Below, piece by piece: positions 1-7,129 of a stretch of DNA of 14,690 nucleotides. The notes beneath the pieces were generated by a model, which saw nothing but the letters and a program-made list of their open reading frames with translations, did not search any database and was not told the DNA's origin. Origin of the DNA: Sphingobacterium sp. UBA1575 (lineage in GTDB: Bacteria; Bacteroidota; Bacteroidia; Sphingobacteriales; Sphingobacteriaceae); assembly GCA_002322865.1 (NCBI GenBank), contig DCOH01000012.1, forward strand, positions 10,871 to 25,560, in the 5' to 3' direction. The position numbers and the translations under genes were made by a program. Position 1 is the first letter of the stretch. Every line of letters starts with the position of its first letter.

Positions 1-54
1 CTCGCAATGACGGTATGGTCGCAATGACGGTGGGTTCCTCGCAATGACGCGACG
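1..54. repeat. Cluster of three short dispersed-repeat units
   Basis: The 11-mer TCGCAATGACG occurs three times in the same orientation, at 2-12, 19-29 and 39-49. The third copy is preceded by GTTCC. The repeat sits immediately outside the lysS stop codon. A 13-base stretch, GTTCCTCGCAATG (34-46), recurs exactly at 14678-14690 at the other end of the window. The sequence resembles the 'GATTGCTTCG...CTCGCAATGACG' family of short intergenic repeats found scattered in many bacterial genomes. That family link comes from memory and was not searched. It is non-coding as far as I can see. Confidence 0.7.
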
Positions 55-55
55 T

Positions 56-1774
56 TTACTCAAACCAAGCCATTACCTCATCCTTGCTCGGCATCGCCAC
101 TTCCAATTTCATCTTTTTTCTCATCCCGCCTAAATCATTAAACACCTTATTCGGATTCGCTTCTTTCAAGCTCTCAATCGTCAAGAACCCCATTTTCTGC
201 AATACCGGCACCCATACCTCCGGAATCCCTTGCTCCACATAATCCGCCAGCGTAGTCACCTTCGCAGGTTTCTCCGGACGCATCTGCGGGAAGAACAACA
301 CTTCCTGAATCGATGGGTTATTCGTCAAGAACATAATCAACCTATCCATTCCGATTCCCAATCCCGATGTAGGCGGCATACCATATTCCAAAGCTCTCAA
401 GAAATCCTGATCGATAAACATCGCCTCATCATCTCCTTTTTCCGAAAGCTTCAACTGATCCTCAAAACGCTCCCGCTGATCAATCGGATCATTCAACTCC
501 GAATACGCATTCGCAATCTCCTTACCACAAACCATCAACTCAAAACGTTCCGTTAATTCTGGATTATCACGGTGCTTTTTGGTCAAAGGAGACATCTCAA
601 TCGGATAATCCGTGATAAAGGTTGGCTGAATGAAATTACCTTCACATTTTTCGCCAAAGATCTCATCGATCAATTTTCCTTTACCCATGGTATCATTCAC
701 CGCAATACCCATTCCTTTAGCAGCCTCGCGGATTTCCTCTTCCGATTTTCCGGTAATATCAAAACCCGTGAATTGTTGGATGGCAGCAGCCATACTAACC
801 CGTGGATATGGCGCGCGGAAATCGATTTCATGCTCGTTGAACGTAGCTTTCGTCGTTCCGTTTACCGCAATCGCACAGTGCTCCAATAAGCGCTCTGTGA
901 AATCCATCATCCAGTTGTAGTCTTTATAAGCTACATAGATCTCCATCGCGGTAAATTCAGGGTTGTGCGTACGGTCCATTCCTTCGTTACGGAAGTTTTT
1001 GGAAAACTCATACACCCCATCAAATCCACCAACGATCAATCTTTTTAAATAAAGTTCATTGGCAATACGCAAGTACAATGGAATATCCAATGCATTGTGG
1101 TGCGTGATGAACGGACGCGCTGCAGCTCCTCCAGGGATGGATTGAAGCACAGGTGTCTCCACCTCCATATAACCCGCATTGTTGAAGAATTCACGCATCG
1201 CATTGAACAGTTTCGTACGCTTTACAAAGATATCCTTGTTCTGTGGGTTCACGATCAGATCCACATAGCGCATACGATAGCGTTGTTCTGGATCGGTAAA
1301 GGCATCAAAGGTCTTTCCATCTGCTTCTTTTACAATCGGCAATGGACGAAGGGATTTGGTCAATACCGTTAAGGTCTGTACGTGGATAGAAATCTCTCCA
1401 GTTTGTGTCGTGAACACAAAACCAGTGATCCCTACGATATCGCCGATATCCAATAATTTCTTGAATACCGTATTATATAAGGTCTTGTCTTCTCCTGGGC
1501 AGATATCATCGCGCTTTACATAAGCCTGTATACGACCAGTAGAATCCTGAAGCTCTAAGAACGATGCACTACCCATCACACGACGGCTCATGATACGACC
1601 AGCAAAGCTGATGTTCTTATAGTTTATTTTATCTCTTTCGTAGTTGGCTAATATATCTTCTGCCGTAGCATTCACGTCGAATTTCTCTGCAGGGAAGGGG
1701 TTAATACCGAGGTCGATTAAAGCTTGAAGATTTAATCTTCTTTGTTGTTCTTGTTCTGATAATCCAATACTCAT
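56..1774 (-). CDS. lysS: Lysyl-tRNA synthetase, class II, with C-terminal extension
   Basis: Cytoplasmic enzyme that charges tRNA-Lys with lysine using ATP. The 572-residue protein has an N-terminal OB-fold anticodon-binding domain (about 55-140) and a class II catalytic core. Motif 1 lies around 200-217 (GYMEVETPVLQSIPGG), motif 2 around 261-280 (FRNEGMDRTHNPEF) and motif 3 around 471-483 (GLGIGMDRL). The core normally ends near the FFPQMRP stretch (about 494-500). Here about 70 further residues follow, including a hairpin-like segment (about 527-557, LTIESLKEANPNKVFNDLGG). Such a tail is common in Bacteroidota LysRS as far as I recall. The ATG at 1774 places the usual N-terminus, and a near-perfect Bacteroidota promoter lies 25 bp upstream. 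The gene is divergent from rpmE2 and its stop codon abuts the repeat cluster at 1-54. Identification is essentially certain. Confidence 0.98.
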   Translation of the reverse strand: MSIGLSEQEQQRRLNLQALIDLGINPFPAEKFDVNATAEDILANYERDKINYKNISFAGRIMSRRVMGSASFLELQDSTGRIQAYVKRDDICPGEDKTLYNTVFKKLLDIGDIVGITGFVFTTQTGEISIHVQTLTVLTKSLRPLPIVKEADGKTFDAFTDPEQRYRMRYVDLIVNPQNKDIFVKRTKLFNAMREFFNNAGYMEVETPVLQSIPGGAAARPFITHHNALDIPLYLRIANELYLKRLIVGGFDGVYEFSKNFRNEGMDRTHNPEFTAMEIYVAYKDYNWMMDFTERLLEHCAIAVNGTTKATFNEHEIDFRAPYPRVSMAAAIQQFTGFDITGKSEEEIREAAKGMGIAVNDTMGKGKLIDEIFGEKCEGNFIQPTFITDYPIEMSPLTKKHRDNPELTERFELMVCGKEIANAYSELNDPIDQRERFEDQLKLSEKGDDEAMFIDQDFLRALEYGMPPTSGLGIGMDRLIMFLTNNPSIQEVLFFPQMRPEKPAKVTTLADYVEQGIPEVWVPVLQKMGFLTIESLKEANPNKVFNDLGGMRKKMKLEVAMPSKDEVMAWFE

Positions 1775-1799
1775 GTTTTTTCGGACTTGTAATGAATTG

Positions 1800-1830
1800 C
1801 AAAAGTAGGAAATAAGCTAAGTTTTTACAA
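1800..1830 (-). promoter_or_regulatory. Promoter of lysS
   Basis: On the minus strand, TACTTTTG (1800-1807) matches the Bacteroidota -7 consensus TAnnTTTG exactly. A TTG (1828-1830) lies 20 bp further upstream as the -33 element. The -7 element ends 25 bp before the lysS ATG, so the predicted leader is short, roughly 20 nt. The position and match are seen directly; activity is inferred. Confidence 0.65.
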
Positions 1831-1909
1831 TATTTGTGCATCTATTTAGGGAGGGCATGAAAGTTTTCAACAATAGTTAAAAAATGTGGAAGGAAATATC
1901 CGCACAGTA

Positions 1910-1940
1910 TTGCTTTTGAATGAAAAAAAAATTATCTTTG
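1910..1940 (+). promoter_or_regulatory. Promoter of rpmE2
   Basis: TATCTTTG (1933-1940) is an exact TAnnTTTG -7 element. TTG at 1910-1912 is spaced 20 bp upstream, the same spacing as in the divergent lysS promoter. The -7 element ends 38 bp before the rpmE2 ATG. A run of nine A residues lies between the two elements. Activity is inferred. Confidence 0.65.
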
Positions 1941-1978
1941 CACCTCAATTGTTGAATATATAGTAATCATAAGATAAA

Positions 1979-2227
1979 ATGAAAAAAGAATTGCATCCAT
2001 CAAACTACAGATTAGTTGTATTTAAAGATATGTCGAATGACTACGCTTTCATCACTAAATCTTGTGTTGACACGAAAGAAAGTATTACTTGGGAAGATGG
2101 CAATGAATATCCATTAGTGAAATTAGAGATCTCTCACACTTCACACCCATTCTACACTGGTAAAATGAAATTAGTAGATACTGCTGGACGTATCGATAAG
2201 TTCCGTAGCCGCTACAACAAGAAATAA
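1979..2227 (+). CDS. rpmE2: 50S ribosomal protein L31 type B (zinc-independent)
   Basis: Small protein of the large ribosomal subunit, 82 residues, the usual length for type B L31. The N-terminus begins MKKELHPSNY, and the typical C-terminal block (SHPFYTGKMKLVDTAGRIDKF, split here only for description) occupies about residues 55-76. A basic tail ending RYNKK follows. Only one cysteine is present (about residue 29), so the four-Cys zinc site of type A L31 is absent. In other bacteria this paralogue replaces the zinc form when zinc is scarce. I see no zinc-responsive operator upstream and no second L31 gene in the window, so here it may simply be the housekeeping copy. It is monocistronic: it has its own promoter and is followed by a strong terminator. 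Confidence 0.95.
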   Translation: MKKELHPSNYRLVVFKDMSNDYAFITKSCVDTKESITWEDGNEYPLVKLEISHTSHPFYTGKMKLVDTAGRIDKFRSRYNKK

Positions 2228-2255
2228 TTTATTTTCTTTTAAGAATTTAAAGGAT

Positions 2256-2287
2256 ATCCCGATAAGTTTATTATCGGGATTTTTTTA
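2256..2287 (+). terminator. Intrinsic terminator after rpmE2
   Basis: A perfect 10-bp stem (ATCCCGATAA at 2256-2265, TTATCGGGAT at 2271-2280) with a 5-nt loop is followed directly by six T residues. It lies 28 bp after the rpmE2 stop and only 15 bp before the next ATG. Confidence 0.9.
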
Positions 2288-2301
2288 TGTAATTTTAGGC
2301 C

Positions 2302-3540
2302 ATGTCGCTAACCATCCTTTTATTTGATAAAGCGCCTTGGCGAAACCATTTATTACCGCTTTCGGCCAGTAGACCTGTCGGCAATCTTCGTGTTGGCATC
2401 TGTACCCTCGATGAAAAATGGCAGCGGATATTCCAAGCACCGGTTTTCTTTGCTACAGCAGATTATTTGCAGCCTTCTTTTCCTAGTGTTAAGGAAGATC
2501 ATTCTTCAACCAACCCATCCCCAAATAATGTGTTTCTGATCATTCAGGCGAATGTATTGCCAGATGATTCGCTATTGGAGGAACTGGACAACTTAAGTTT
2601 GGGCGAGGTATTGGTCTCTTCCGATCGATGGATTGCCTGCAAGTTGGATTTCATACCGGAAGATATTTCAGGGATGATTTCCAATTTACAACCCGTTAAA
2701 AGCAGTTCGGATGTTCAATTTATCCATCACCCTGAAGATATTTTCCTGCAGAATAAGCAACAGTTGGCATTCGATTTTGAATTACTGACCAAAGGAAGGG
2801 TCTCAGCGGCTGTTTCATCCAATAATATGCTGTTCGGGGATCGGATTTTTATCGAACCTGGGGCCCAAGTGGAAGGAGTCAGTTTGAACAGTCTGGATGG
2901 GCCTATATATATAGGTAAAAATGCACAGTTGAAAGAGGGTTCTTTCTTGCGGGGGCATGTGGCTATCGGTGAATCGGCCAGGGTAAAGATGATGGCTCGC
3001 TTATATCCGAATGTGAGCATTGGTCCAGGCAGTACGATTGCCGGTGAAGTAAATAATACGGTGATCTGGGGCAATAGTGCAAAGGGGCATGATGGTTACC
3101 TGGGTTGTTCAGTGATCGGGGAAGGTTGTAATATAGGAGCCGGAACGTCTAACTCCAATCTGAAAAACAATTGGCAGGATGTAAGGTTATATGATTATGA
3201 ATACCTTTCGTATCGGCAGACCGATGTGTTGAAATGTGGAATGATCATGGGAGACTTGGCGATGTTGGGCATAAACTCATCTGTAAATACAGGTACCGTA
3301 ATTGGGGTAGCCGCACAGGTTGCAATGTCAAATATAATTCCCAAATTTGTGCCGGATTTTAGCTGGCAGGTAGGAGATGATTATTCAAGCTATCGATTTG
3401 ATAAATTCTTGGACATGTTAGAACGAAGAAAGCTTGCTACTGGAACCGAAATTTCAGGAAATATTGCCATATTTGAACATATATATAATAATACAGCCGG
3501 TCTACGGACCGAGGTAATCAACAATCAAACAAAAAAGTAA
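2302..3540 (+). CDS. Putative sugar-nucleotidyltransferase/acyltransferase (alternative GlmU-like)
   Basis: A 412-residue two-domain protein resembling the Bacteroidota 'alternative GlmU' family, annotated elsewhere as UDP-GlcNAc diphosphorylase/glucosamine-1-phosphate N-acetyltransferase-like. Its role is probably in amino-sugar nucleotide supply for the envelope. The N-terminal part (about 1-150) has the family's LPLSASRPVGNLRVG motif (about 18-32) instead of the canonical G-x-G-T-R-M nucleotide-binding loop. About residues 170-365 form a left-handed beta-helix of hexapeptide repeats (IGKNAQ, IGESAR, IGPGST, IGEGCN, IGAGTS). GHDGYLG (H263) resembles the segment that carries the catalytic histidine in E. 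coli GlmU. The ATG at 2302 gives the expected short strand before the motif. It is the first gene of a tight cluster: tpiA begins 2 bp after its stop. No convincing promoter lies between the upstream terminator and the ATG. The family is fairly sure, the substrate is not. Confidence 0.8.
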   Translation: MSLTILLFDKAPWRNHLLPLSASRPVGNLRVGICTLDEKWQRIFQAPVFFATADYLQPSFPSVKEDHSSTNPSPNNVFLIIQANVLPDDSLLEELDNLSLGEVLVSSDRWIACKLDFIPEDISGMISNLQPVKSSSDVQFIHHPEDIFLQNKQQLAFDFELLTKGRVSAAVSSNNMLFGDRIFIEPGAQVEGVSLNSLDGPIYIGKNAQLKEGSFLRGHVAIGESARVKMMARLYPNVSIGPGSTIAGEVNNTVIWGNSAKGHDGYLGCSVIGEGCNIGAGTSNSNLKNNWQDVRLYDYEYLSYRQTDVLKCGMIMGDLAMLGINSSVNTGTVIGVAAQVAMSNIIPKFVPDFSWQVGDDYSSYRFDKFLDMLERRKLATGTEISGNIAIFEHIYNNTAGLRTEVINNQTKK

Positions 3541-3542
3541 TT

Positions 3543-4310
3543 ATGCGTAAAAACATTGTAGCTGGAAACTGGAAAATGAATTTGGATTATGAGCAAGGAT
3601 TAAGCTTGTTTTCTGAAATTGTAAATATGGTAAAAGATGAAGTGAGAGGAGGACAGGAAGTGGTTGTTTGTAGTCCGTTTATCCATTTGGCTAGTTTAGC
3701 TAAACTGGGAAATTCGGCAGTCAACGTATCTATTGGTGCTCAGAACATATCTGAACATGCATCTGGAGCCTATACCGGAGAAATCTCTGCTTCCCAAGTG
3801 AAATCTACAGGAGCTAACTATGTGATCTTAGGCCATTCGGAACGCCGTGCCTATTATGGTGAAACGGATGAGTTATTGGCTAAGAAGGTGGATGCTGCAT
3901 TGGCAAACGACCTGAAACCGATCTTCTGTATTGGAGAAACCAAAGAGGAACGCGAATCTGGATCTTTCTACGATGTTATTAAATCGCAATTGAGCAAAGC
4001 ATTGTTCCATTTGGATGCGAATGCTTTTAAACATATTGTCTTGGCCTATGAGCCAGTTTGGGCTATCGGAACGGGTTTAACAGCCACTCCAGAGCAGGCG
4101 CAGGAGGTACATGCCTTCATCCGCAAGACCTTAGCGGAACAATTTGGTCAAGAAACAGCAGATAACACCAGTATTTTATACGGTGGAAGTGCCAATCCGG
4201 GCAATGCCCAGAGCCTTTTCTCCCAACCGGATATCGATGGTGGGTTGATTGGTGGCGCATCCTTGAAATCTCGTGATTTCCTGCAGATTATTAATGTATT
4301 TAACGGTTAA
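3543..4310 (+). CDS. tpiA: Triosephosphate isomerase
   Basis: Interconverts dihydroxyacetone phosphate and glyceraldehyde 3-phosphate in glycolysis and gluconeogenesis. It is a 255-residue TIM barrel of standard length with all the expected landmarks: GNWKMN near the start (K11), the electrophilic histidine in LGHSERR (H98), the catalytic glutamate in LAYEPVWAIGTG (E170), and the phosphate-gripping YGGSANPGNA (213-222) and GLIGGASL (234-241). The ATG at 3543 is 2 bp after the preceding stop, and the next gene starts 3 bp after this one ends. Translation is therefore probably coupled across the operon. Nothing is missing or unusual. Confidence 0.98.
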   Translation: MRKNIVAGNWKMNLDYEQGLSLFSEIVNMVKDEVRGGQEVVVCSPFIHLASLAKLGNSAVNVSIGAQNISEHASGAYTGEISASQVKSTGANYVILGHSERRAYYGETDELLAKKVDAALANDLKPIFCIGETKEERESGSFYDVIKSQLSKALFHLDANAFKHIVLAYEPVWAIGTGLTATPEQAQEVHAFIRKTLAEQFGQETADNTSILYGGSANPGNAQSLFSQPDIDGGLIGGASLKSRDFLQIINVFNG

Positions 4311-4313
4311 TTT

Positions 4314-5153
4314 ATGAAGTACTCAGCAGTTACTTTTACCTCCTCTAACATGGAGGAATGGCAAAAGGATTTGCTCGTTGCTGAATTAGCAAACCTTGGT
4401 TTTGATACCTTTGAGGATCAGGACCAAGGTTTTGTAGCTTATGTTCCAACAGCTAATTTGGATATTCAGGCATTGGAAACGGTGTTGCTCCAGGAAGCAG
4501 GCGATTATGAGCTGCAATATGATGTTCAGGAATTGGAACAACAGAATTGGAACCAATTGTGGGAAAGTAATTTCAGTCCGATCATCGTTGATGACCAGAT
4601 TTATGTTCGTGCCACCTTTCACGAGGATCGTCAGGAATTTCCTTACCAGATCATCATTGATCCGAAGATGTCTTTCGGGACTGGCCATCATCAGACTACT
4701 TCCATGATGCTTTCTTTTGTTCTGGAGAACGATTTTGAAGGTAAGCGTGTTTTGGATATGGGCTGTGGGACAGGGATATTGGCCATATTGGCATCCAAAC
4801 GTGGAGCTAAGGAAATATTAGCGGTGGATTATGACCCAATTTGTGTCGAAAGCGTCAAAGAAAACAAGGAATTGAACGGTACCTATAATATAGAGGAAAA
4901 GTTAGGTTCTAAAGAAGCGATCGAGGGATTGAAGTTTGATACGATTTTAGCTAATATCAATCGGAATATCCTGCTGGATCAATTATCAGTATATGCCGCT
5001 GATCTGGATGCTGAAGGTGAATTATATTTATCGGGGTTCTATGATGGGGAGGATTTGACTATCCTTACGGAGAAGGCAGCATCATTAGGATTCGAGTTTA
5101 AAGAGAAAAAAGTGCTAGACAATTGGTGTTCAGCCAAATTTATTAAATCGTAG
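4314..5153 (+). CDS. prmA: Ribosomal protein L11 methyltransferase
   Basis: SAM-dependent enzyme that trimethylates ribosomal protein L11 in the cytoplasm. It has 279 residues. The N-terminal substrate-recognition domain covers about 1-90. The family hallmark KMSFGTGHHQTT lies around 118-129, SAM-binding motif I VLDMGCGTG at 146-154, an acidic ribose-contacting residue around VDYDP (about 171-175), and ILANINRNIL (211-220) at the substrate-site position. The C-terminus LDNWCSAKF is typical of the family. The 3-bp gaps to tpiA and mpl place it in the middle of the operon. The ATG at 4314 fits family length. Methylation of L11 is usually dispensable, so its company with essential genes reflects gene order rather than shared function. 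Confidence 0.95.
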   Translation: MKYSAVTFTSSNMEEWQKDLLVAELANLGFDTFEDQDQGFVAYVPTANLDIQALETVLLQEAGDYELQYDVQELEQQNWNQLWESNFSPIIVDDQIYVRATFHEDRQEFPYQIIIDPKMSFGTGHHQTTSMMLSFVLENDFEGKRVLDMGCGTGILAILASKRGAKEILAVDYDPICVESVKENKELNGTYNIEEKLGSKEAIEGLKFDTILANINRNILLDQLSVYAADLDAEGELYLSGFYDGEDLTILTEKAASLGFEFKEKKVLDNWCSAKFIKS

Positions 5154-5156
5154 TCC

Positions 5157-6527
5157 ATGCGAATTCATTTTATTGCCATAGGTGGTAGCATCATGCACAA
5201 TTTAGCTATAAATTTAGCTGAACAGGGGCATCAGGTGAGTGGTTCCGACGATCAGATCGTTGAGCCATCCAAATCCCATTTGCAGGACGCTGGGCTCCTC
5301 CCCAAGGAGCTGGGCTGGTTTCCGGAGAAATTAGATGAGACCATTGATGCCGTCATCTTGGGCATGCATGCGGATAAGGATAATCCAGAGCTCAAGAAAG
5401 CGCAGGAATTAGGGGTTAAGATCTATTCGTTCCCGGAATTTGTGTATGAACAGAGCGTAAATAAAACACGTGTGGTCATCGCTGGAACCTACGGAAAAAC
5501 CACCATCACCAGTATGGTGATGCATGTGCTCAAAAAACTGGGCAAAAAATTTGACTACCTTGTTGGAGCACAACTGGAAGGATTTGATGATCTTTTACAG
5601 CTAAATCCAGAAAATAACCTGATCATTATTGAAGGAGATGAATATTTTGCTTCCTCCATCGATCGTAAATCCAAATTCTTGGACTATAAACCCAATATTG
5701 CTTTAATCAGCAATGTAGATTGGGAGCACTTCAAAACGGTTATTACAGAAGAAGAGTACCTGAAGCAATTTGAGGATTTTATAAGAAGTATTGTTCCGAA
5801 AGGTACGTTGATCTACAATAAGGATAATGGGCCAACCAGGGAGGTCGTGGAACGTACCATGGATATTAAAATCAATCGACATGGATATAAACTTCCTGAA
5901 TATACGATCAACAAAGGAGTCACTTACGTACATGTAGGAGAGGAGCTTATCCCTTTAAAGGTTTTCGGAAAACATAACCTGTCGAATATTGTTGGTGCAT
6001 TCACCGTATGCGAATGGCTAGGGGTAAAAAGGGATGGGTTTTATGAGGCTATTCAAGACTTTAAAAGTTCTATCCGTTACCTAGAATTCGTGGCAAGCCA
6101 GAATGGATCTGTTGTTTATCAGGATTTTGCCCATACGCCAAATAAACTTAGGGCAAGTATTCATGCCGTTAAAGAACAATTTCCTAACCAGGCGCTTGTA
6201 ACAATTATAGAGTTAAACGCATACGATAGTTTAGATGCAAACTTTATTCAGGCCTATGAAAACGCGATGAATGAGTCAGATTTTGCTGTAGTATTCGTTA
6301 ATACTTCTCTTATAAAGGAAAAAAATATCGATGTGGATAAATTAATTTGGAGTTTATCTTCGGCATTTAATCATCCGTCTTTCCATGTAATTACACAACT
6401 TTCTGATTTAGAAGCCTTTTTGGAATCTTTTAAATCGAATGGTTACAATTTACTATTTATGAGTTCAAACAATTACAATGGCGTAAATATGACAAGTTTT
6501 GCGGATAAATTTTTGAGAAATTTTTAA
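5157..6527 (+). CDS. mpl: UDP-MurNAc:L-Ala-gamma-D-Glu-meso-DAP ligase (murein peptide ligase)
   Basis: ATP-dependent Mur-family ligase that joins recycled murein tripeptide to UDP-MurNAc in peptidoglycan recycling. The 456-residue protein has three Mur domains. The first is an N-terminal Rossmann-like UDP-binding domain starting MRIHFIAIGGSIMHNLA (about 1-105, with GSD at 29-31). The central ATPase domain has the P-loop GTYGKTT (110-116), IIEGDEYFAS (about 158-167) and SNVDWEHF (about 182-190). The C-terminal domain (about 305-456) starts near YQDFAHTPNKL. The N-terminal motif and the GDEYFAS segment fit Mpl better than MurC, MurD, MurE or MurF. It is the last gene of the operon beginning at 2302, and an AT-rich gap follows. 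I see no clear intrinsic terminator after it, only T-rich sequence. MurC is the main alternative and is less likely. Confidence 0.92.
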   Translation: MRIHFIAIGGSIMHNLAINLAEQGHQVSGSDDQIVEPSKSHLQDAGLLPKELGWFPEKLDETIDAVILGMHADKDNPELKKAQELGVKIYSFPEFVYEQSVNKTRVVIAGTYGKTTITSMVMHVLKKLGKKFDYLVGAQLEGFDDLLQLNPENNLIIIEGDEYFASSIDRKSKFLDYKPNIALISNVDWEHFKTVITEEEYLKQFEDFIRSIVPKGTLIYNKDNGPTREVVERTMDIKINRHGYKLPEYTINKGVTYVHVGEELIPLKVFGKHNLSNIVGAFTVCEWLGVKRDGFYEAIQDFKSSIRYLEFVASQNGSVVYQDFAHTPNKLRASIHAVKEQFPNQALVTIIELNAYDSLDANFIQAYENAMNESDFAVVFVNTSLIKEKNIDVDKLIWSLSSAFNHPSFHVITQLSDLEAFLESFKSNGYNLLFMSSNNYNGVNMTSFADKFLRNF

Positions 6528-6564
6528 GATTTTTCCTTTTTTTTTTAAAATATTAATATTGGCA

Positions 6565-6595
6565 TTTTGATTTATAAGTTATTTGTTTAAATTTG
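6565..6595 (+). promoter_or_regulatory. Promoter of the HTH/coiled-coil regulator
   Basis: TAAATTTG (6588-6595) matches TAnnTTTG exactly, and TTTTG at 6565-6569 lies 18 bp upstream as a -33 element. The -7 element ends 37 bp before the ATG at 6633. The region 6528-6632 is very AT-rich. It suggests that this regulator is transcribed separately from the mpl operon. Confidence 0.6.
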
Positions 6596-6632
6596 ATAAT
6601 TACTTAATAAATAAATATTTTACATTTTACCC

Positions 6633-6962
6633 ATGAATGCATTAGGAAAGAAAATCAGATTACTTAGACACCAGAAGGGGTGGAGTCAAGAGGATGTGGC
6701 AAAACGCTTAGACATTTCGATTCCTGCCTTTTCTAAAATCGAGACCGGAATTACGGATGTAAACCTGTCTAGATTGAATCAAATTTCAAAATTGTTTGGT
6801 TTATCGCTTGTACAGCTATTATCTACTTCAGATCCTGAAGAAGATAAGCAGATTCAAAACGAAGTCAATGAACTTCAAAAGAGACTTCAGTCTCGCGAAG
6901 TTGAGGTCATCGACTTGCAGAAAAAAGTGATTGATCTCTATGAGCAATTGCATAAAAAATAA
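6633..6962 (+). CDS. XRE-family HTH regulator with C-terminal coiled coil
   Basis: A 109-residue DNA-binding protein. Residues about 5-60 form a Cro/C1-type helix-turn-helix (IRLLRHQKGWSQEDVAKRL, then ISIPAFSKIETGITDVNLSRL). Residues about 68-108 are highly charged with leucine, isoleucine and valine at heptad spacing (NELQKRLQ, VIDLQKKVIDLYEQL), so a dimerising coiled coil is likely. There is no ligand-binding or peptidase domain. It has its own promoter and terminator and sits between the mpl operon and the convergent sigma-factor gene. Its targets cannot be read from the sequence. The ATG at 6633 fits both the promoter position and the HTH start. The fold assignment is strong; the regulatory role is unknown. 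Confidence 0.85.
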   Translation: MNALGKKIRLLRHQKGWSQEDVAKRLDISIPAFSKIETGITDVNLSRLNQISKLFGLSLVQLLSTSDPEEDKQIQNEVNELQKRLQSREVEVIDLQKKVIDLYEQLHKK

Positions 6963-6981
6963 TTAACTGCTATGTTAAAGG

Positions 6982-7017
6982 AAAAGCCCTGGGTTATGAT
7001 TTAACCTAGGGCTTTTT
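6982..7017 (+). terminator. Intrinsic terminator after the HTH regulator
   Basis: The arms AAAAGCCCTGGGTTA (6982-6996) and TAACCTAGGGCTTTT (7002-7016) pair along 15 positions with a single G-T wobble and a 5-nt loop. The 3' arm runs into a T-rich tail. It is placed 19 bp after the stop codon. The A-rich 5' flank could also support some termination on the minus strand. Confidence 0.9.
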
Positions 7018-7065
7018 GTTTGGGCTAATTTTTCGGTAAACGATTAAATTATCGAATTTTTAAGG

Positions 7066-7098
7066 ATAAAAAAATGCGCATCGGTCGAGATGCGCATT
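7066..7098 (-). terminator. Intrinsic terminator of the sigma-factor gene
   Basis: A perfect 10-bp stem (AATGCGCATC 7073-7082, GATGCGCATT 7089-7098) with a 6-nt loop. Read on the minus strand it is followed by a run of T residues (complement of 7068-7072). It lies 32 bp beyond the sigma-gene stop, facing the terminator of the convergent regulator. Confidence 0.88.
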
Positions 7099-7129
7099 GC
7101 TATTGTTTCTGAAGTAAAGTTTGTATTGT

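Noticed and set aside
230..1372. Several open frames on the plus strand across lysS (230-556, 572-889, 630-920, 1097-1372)
   Set aside because: They run antisense to a clearly conserved lysS, have no recognisable domains and no promoter context.
6511..6560. Possible terminator after mpl in the T-rich sequence
   Set aside because: There is a poly-T run but no convincing GC-containing stem before it.
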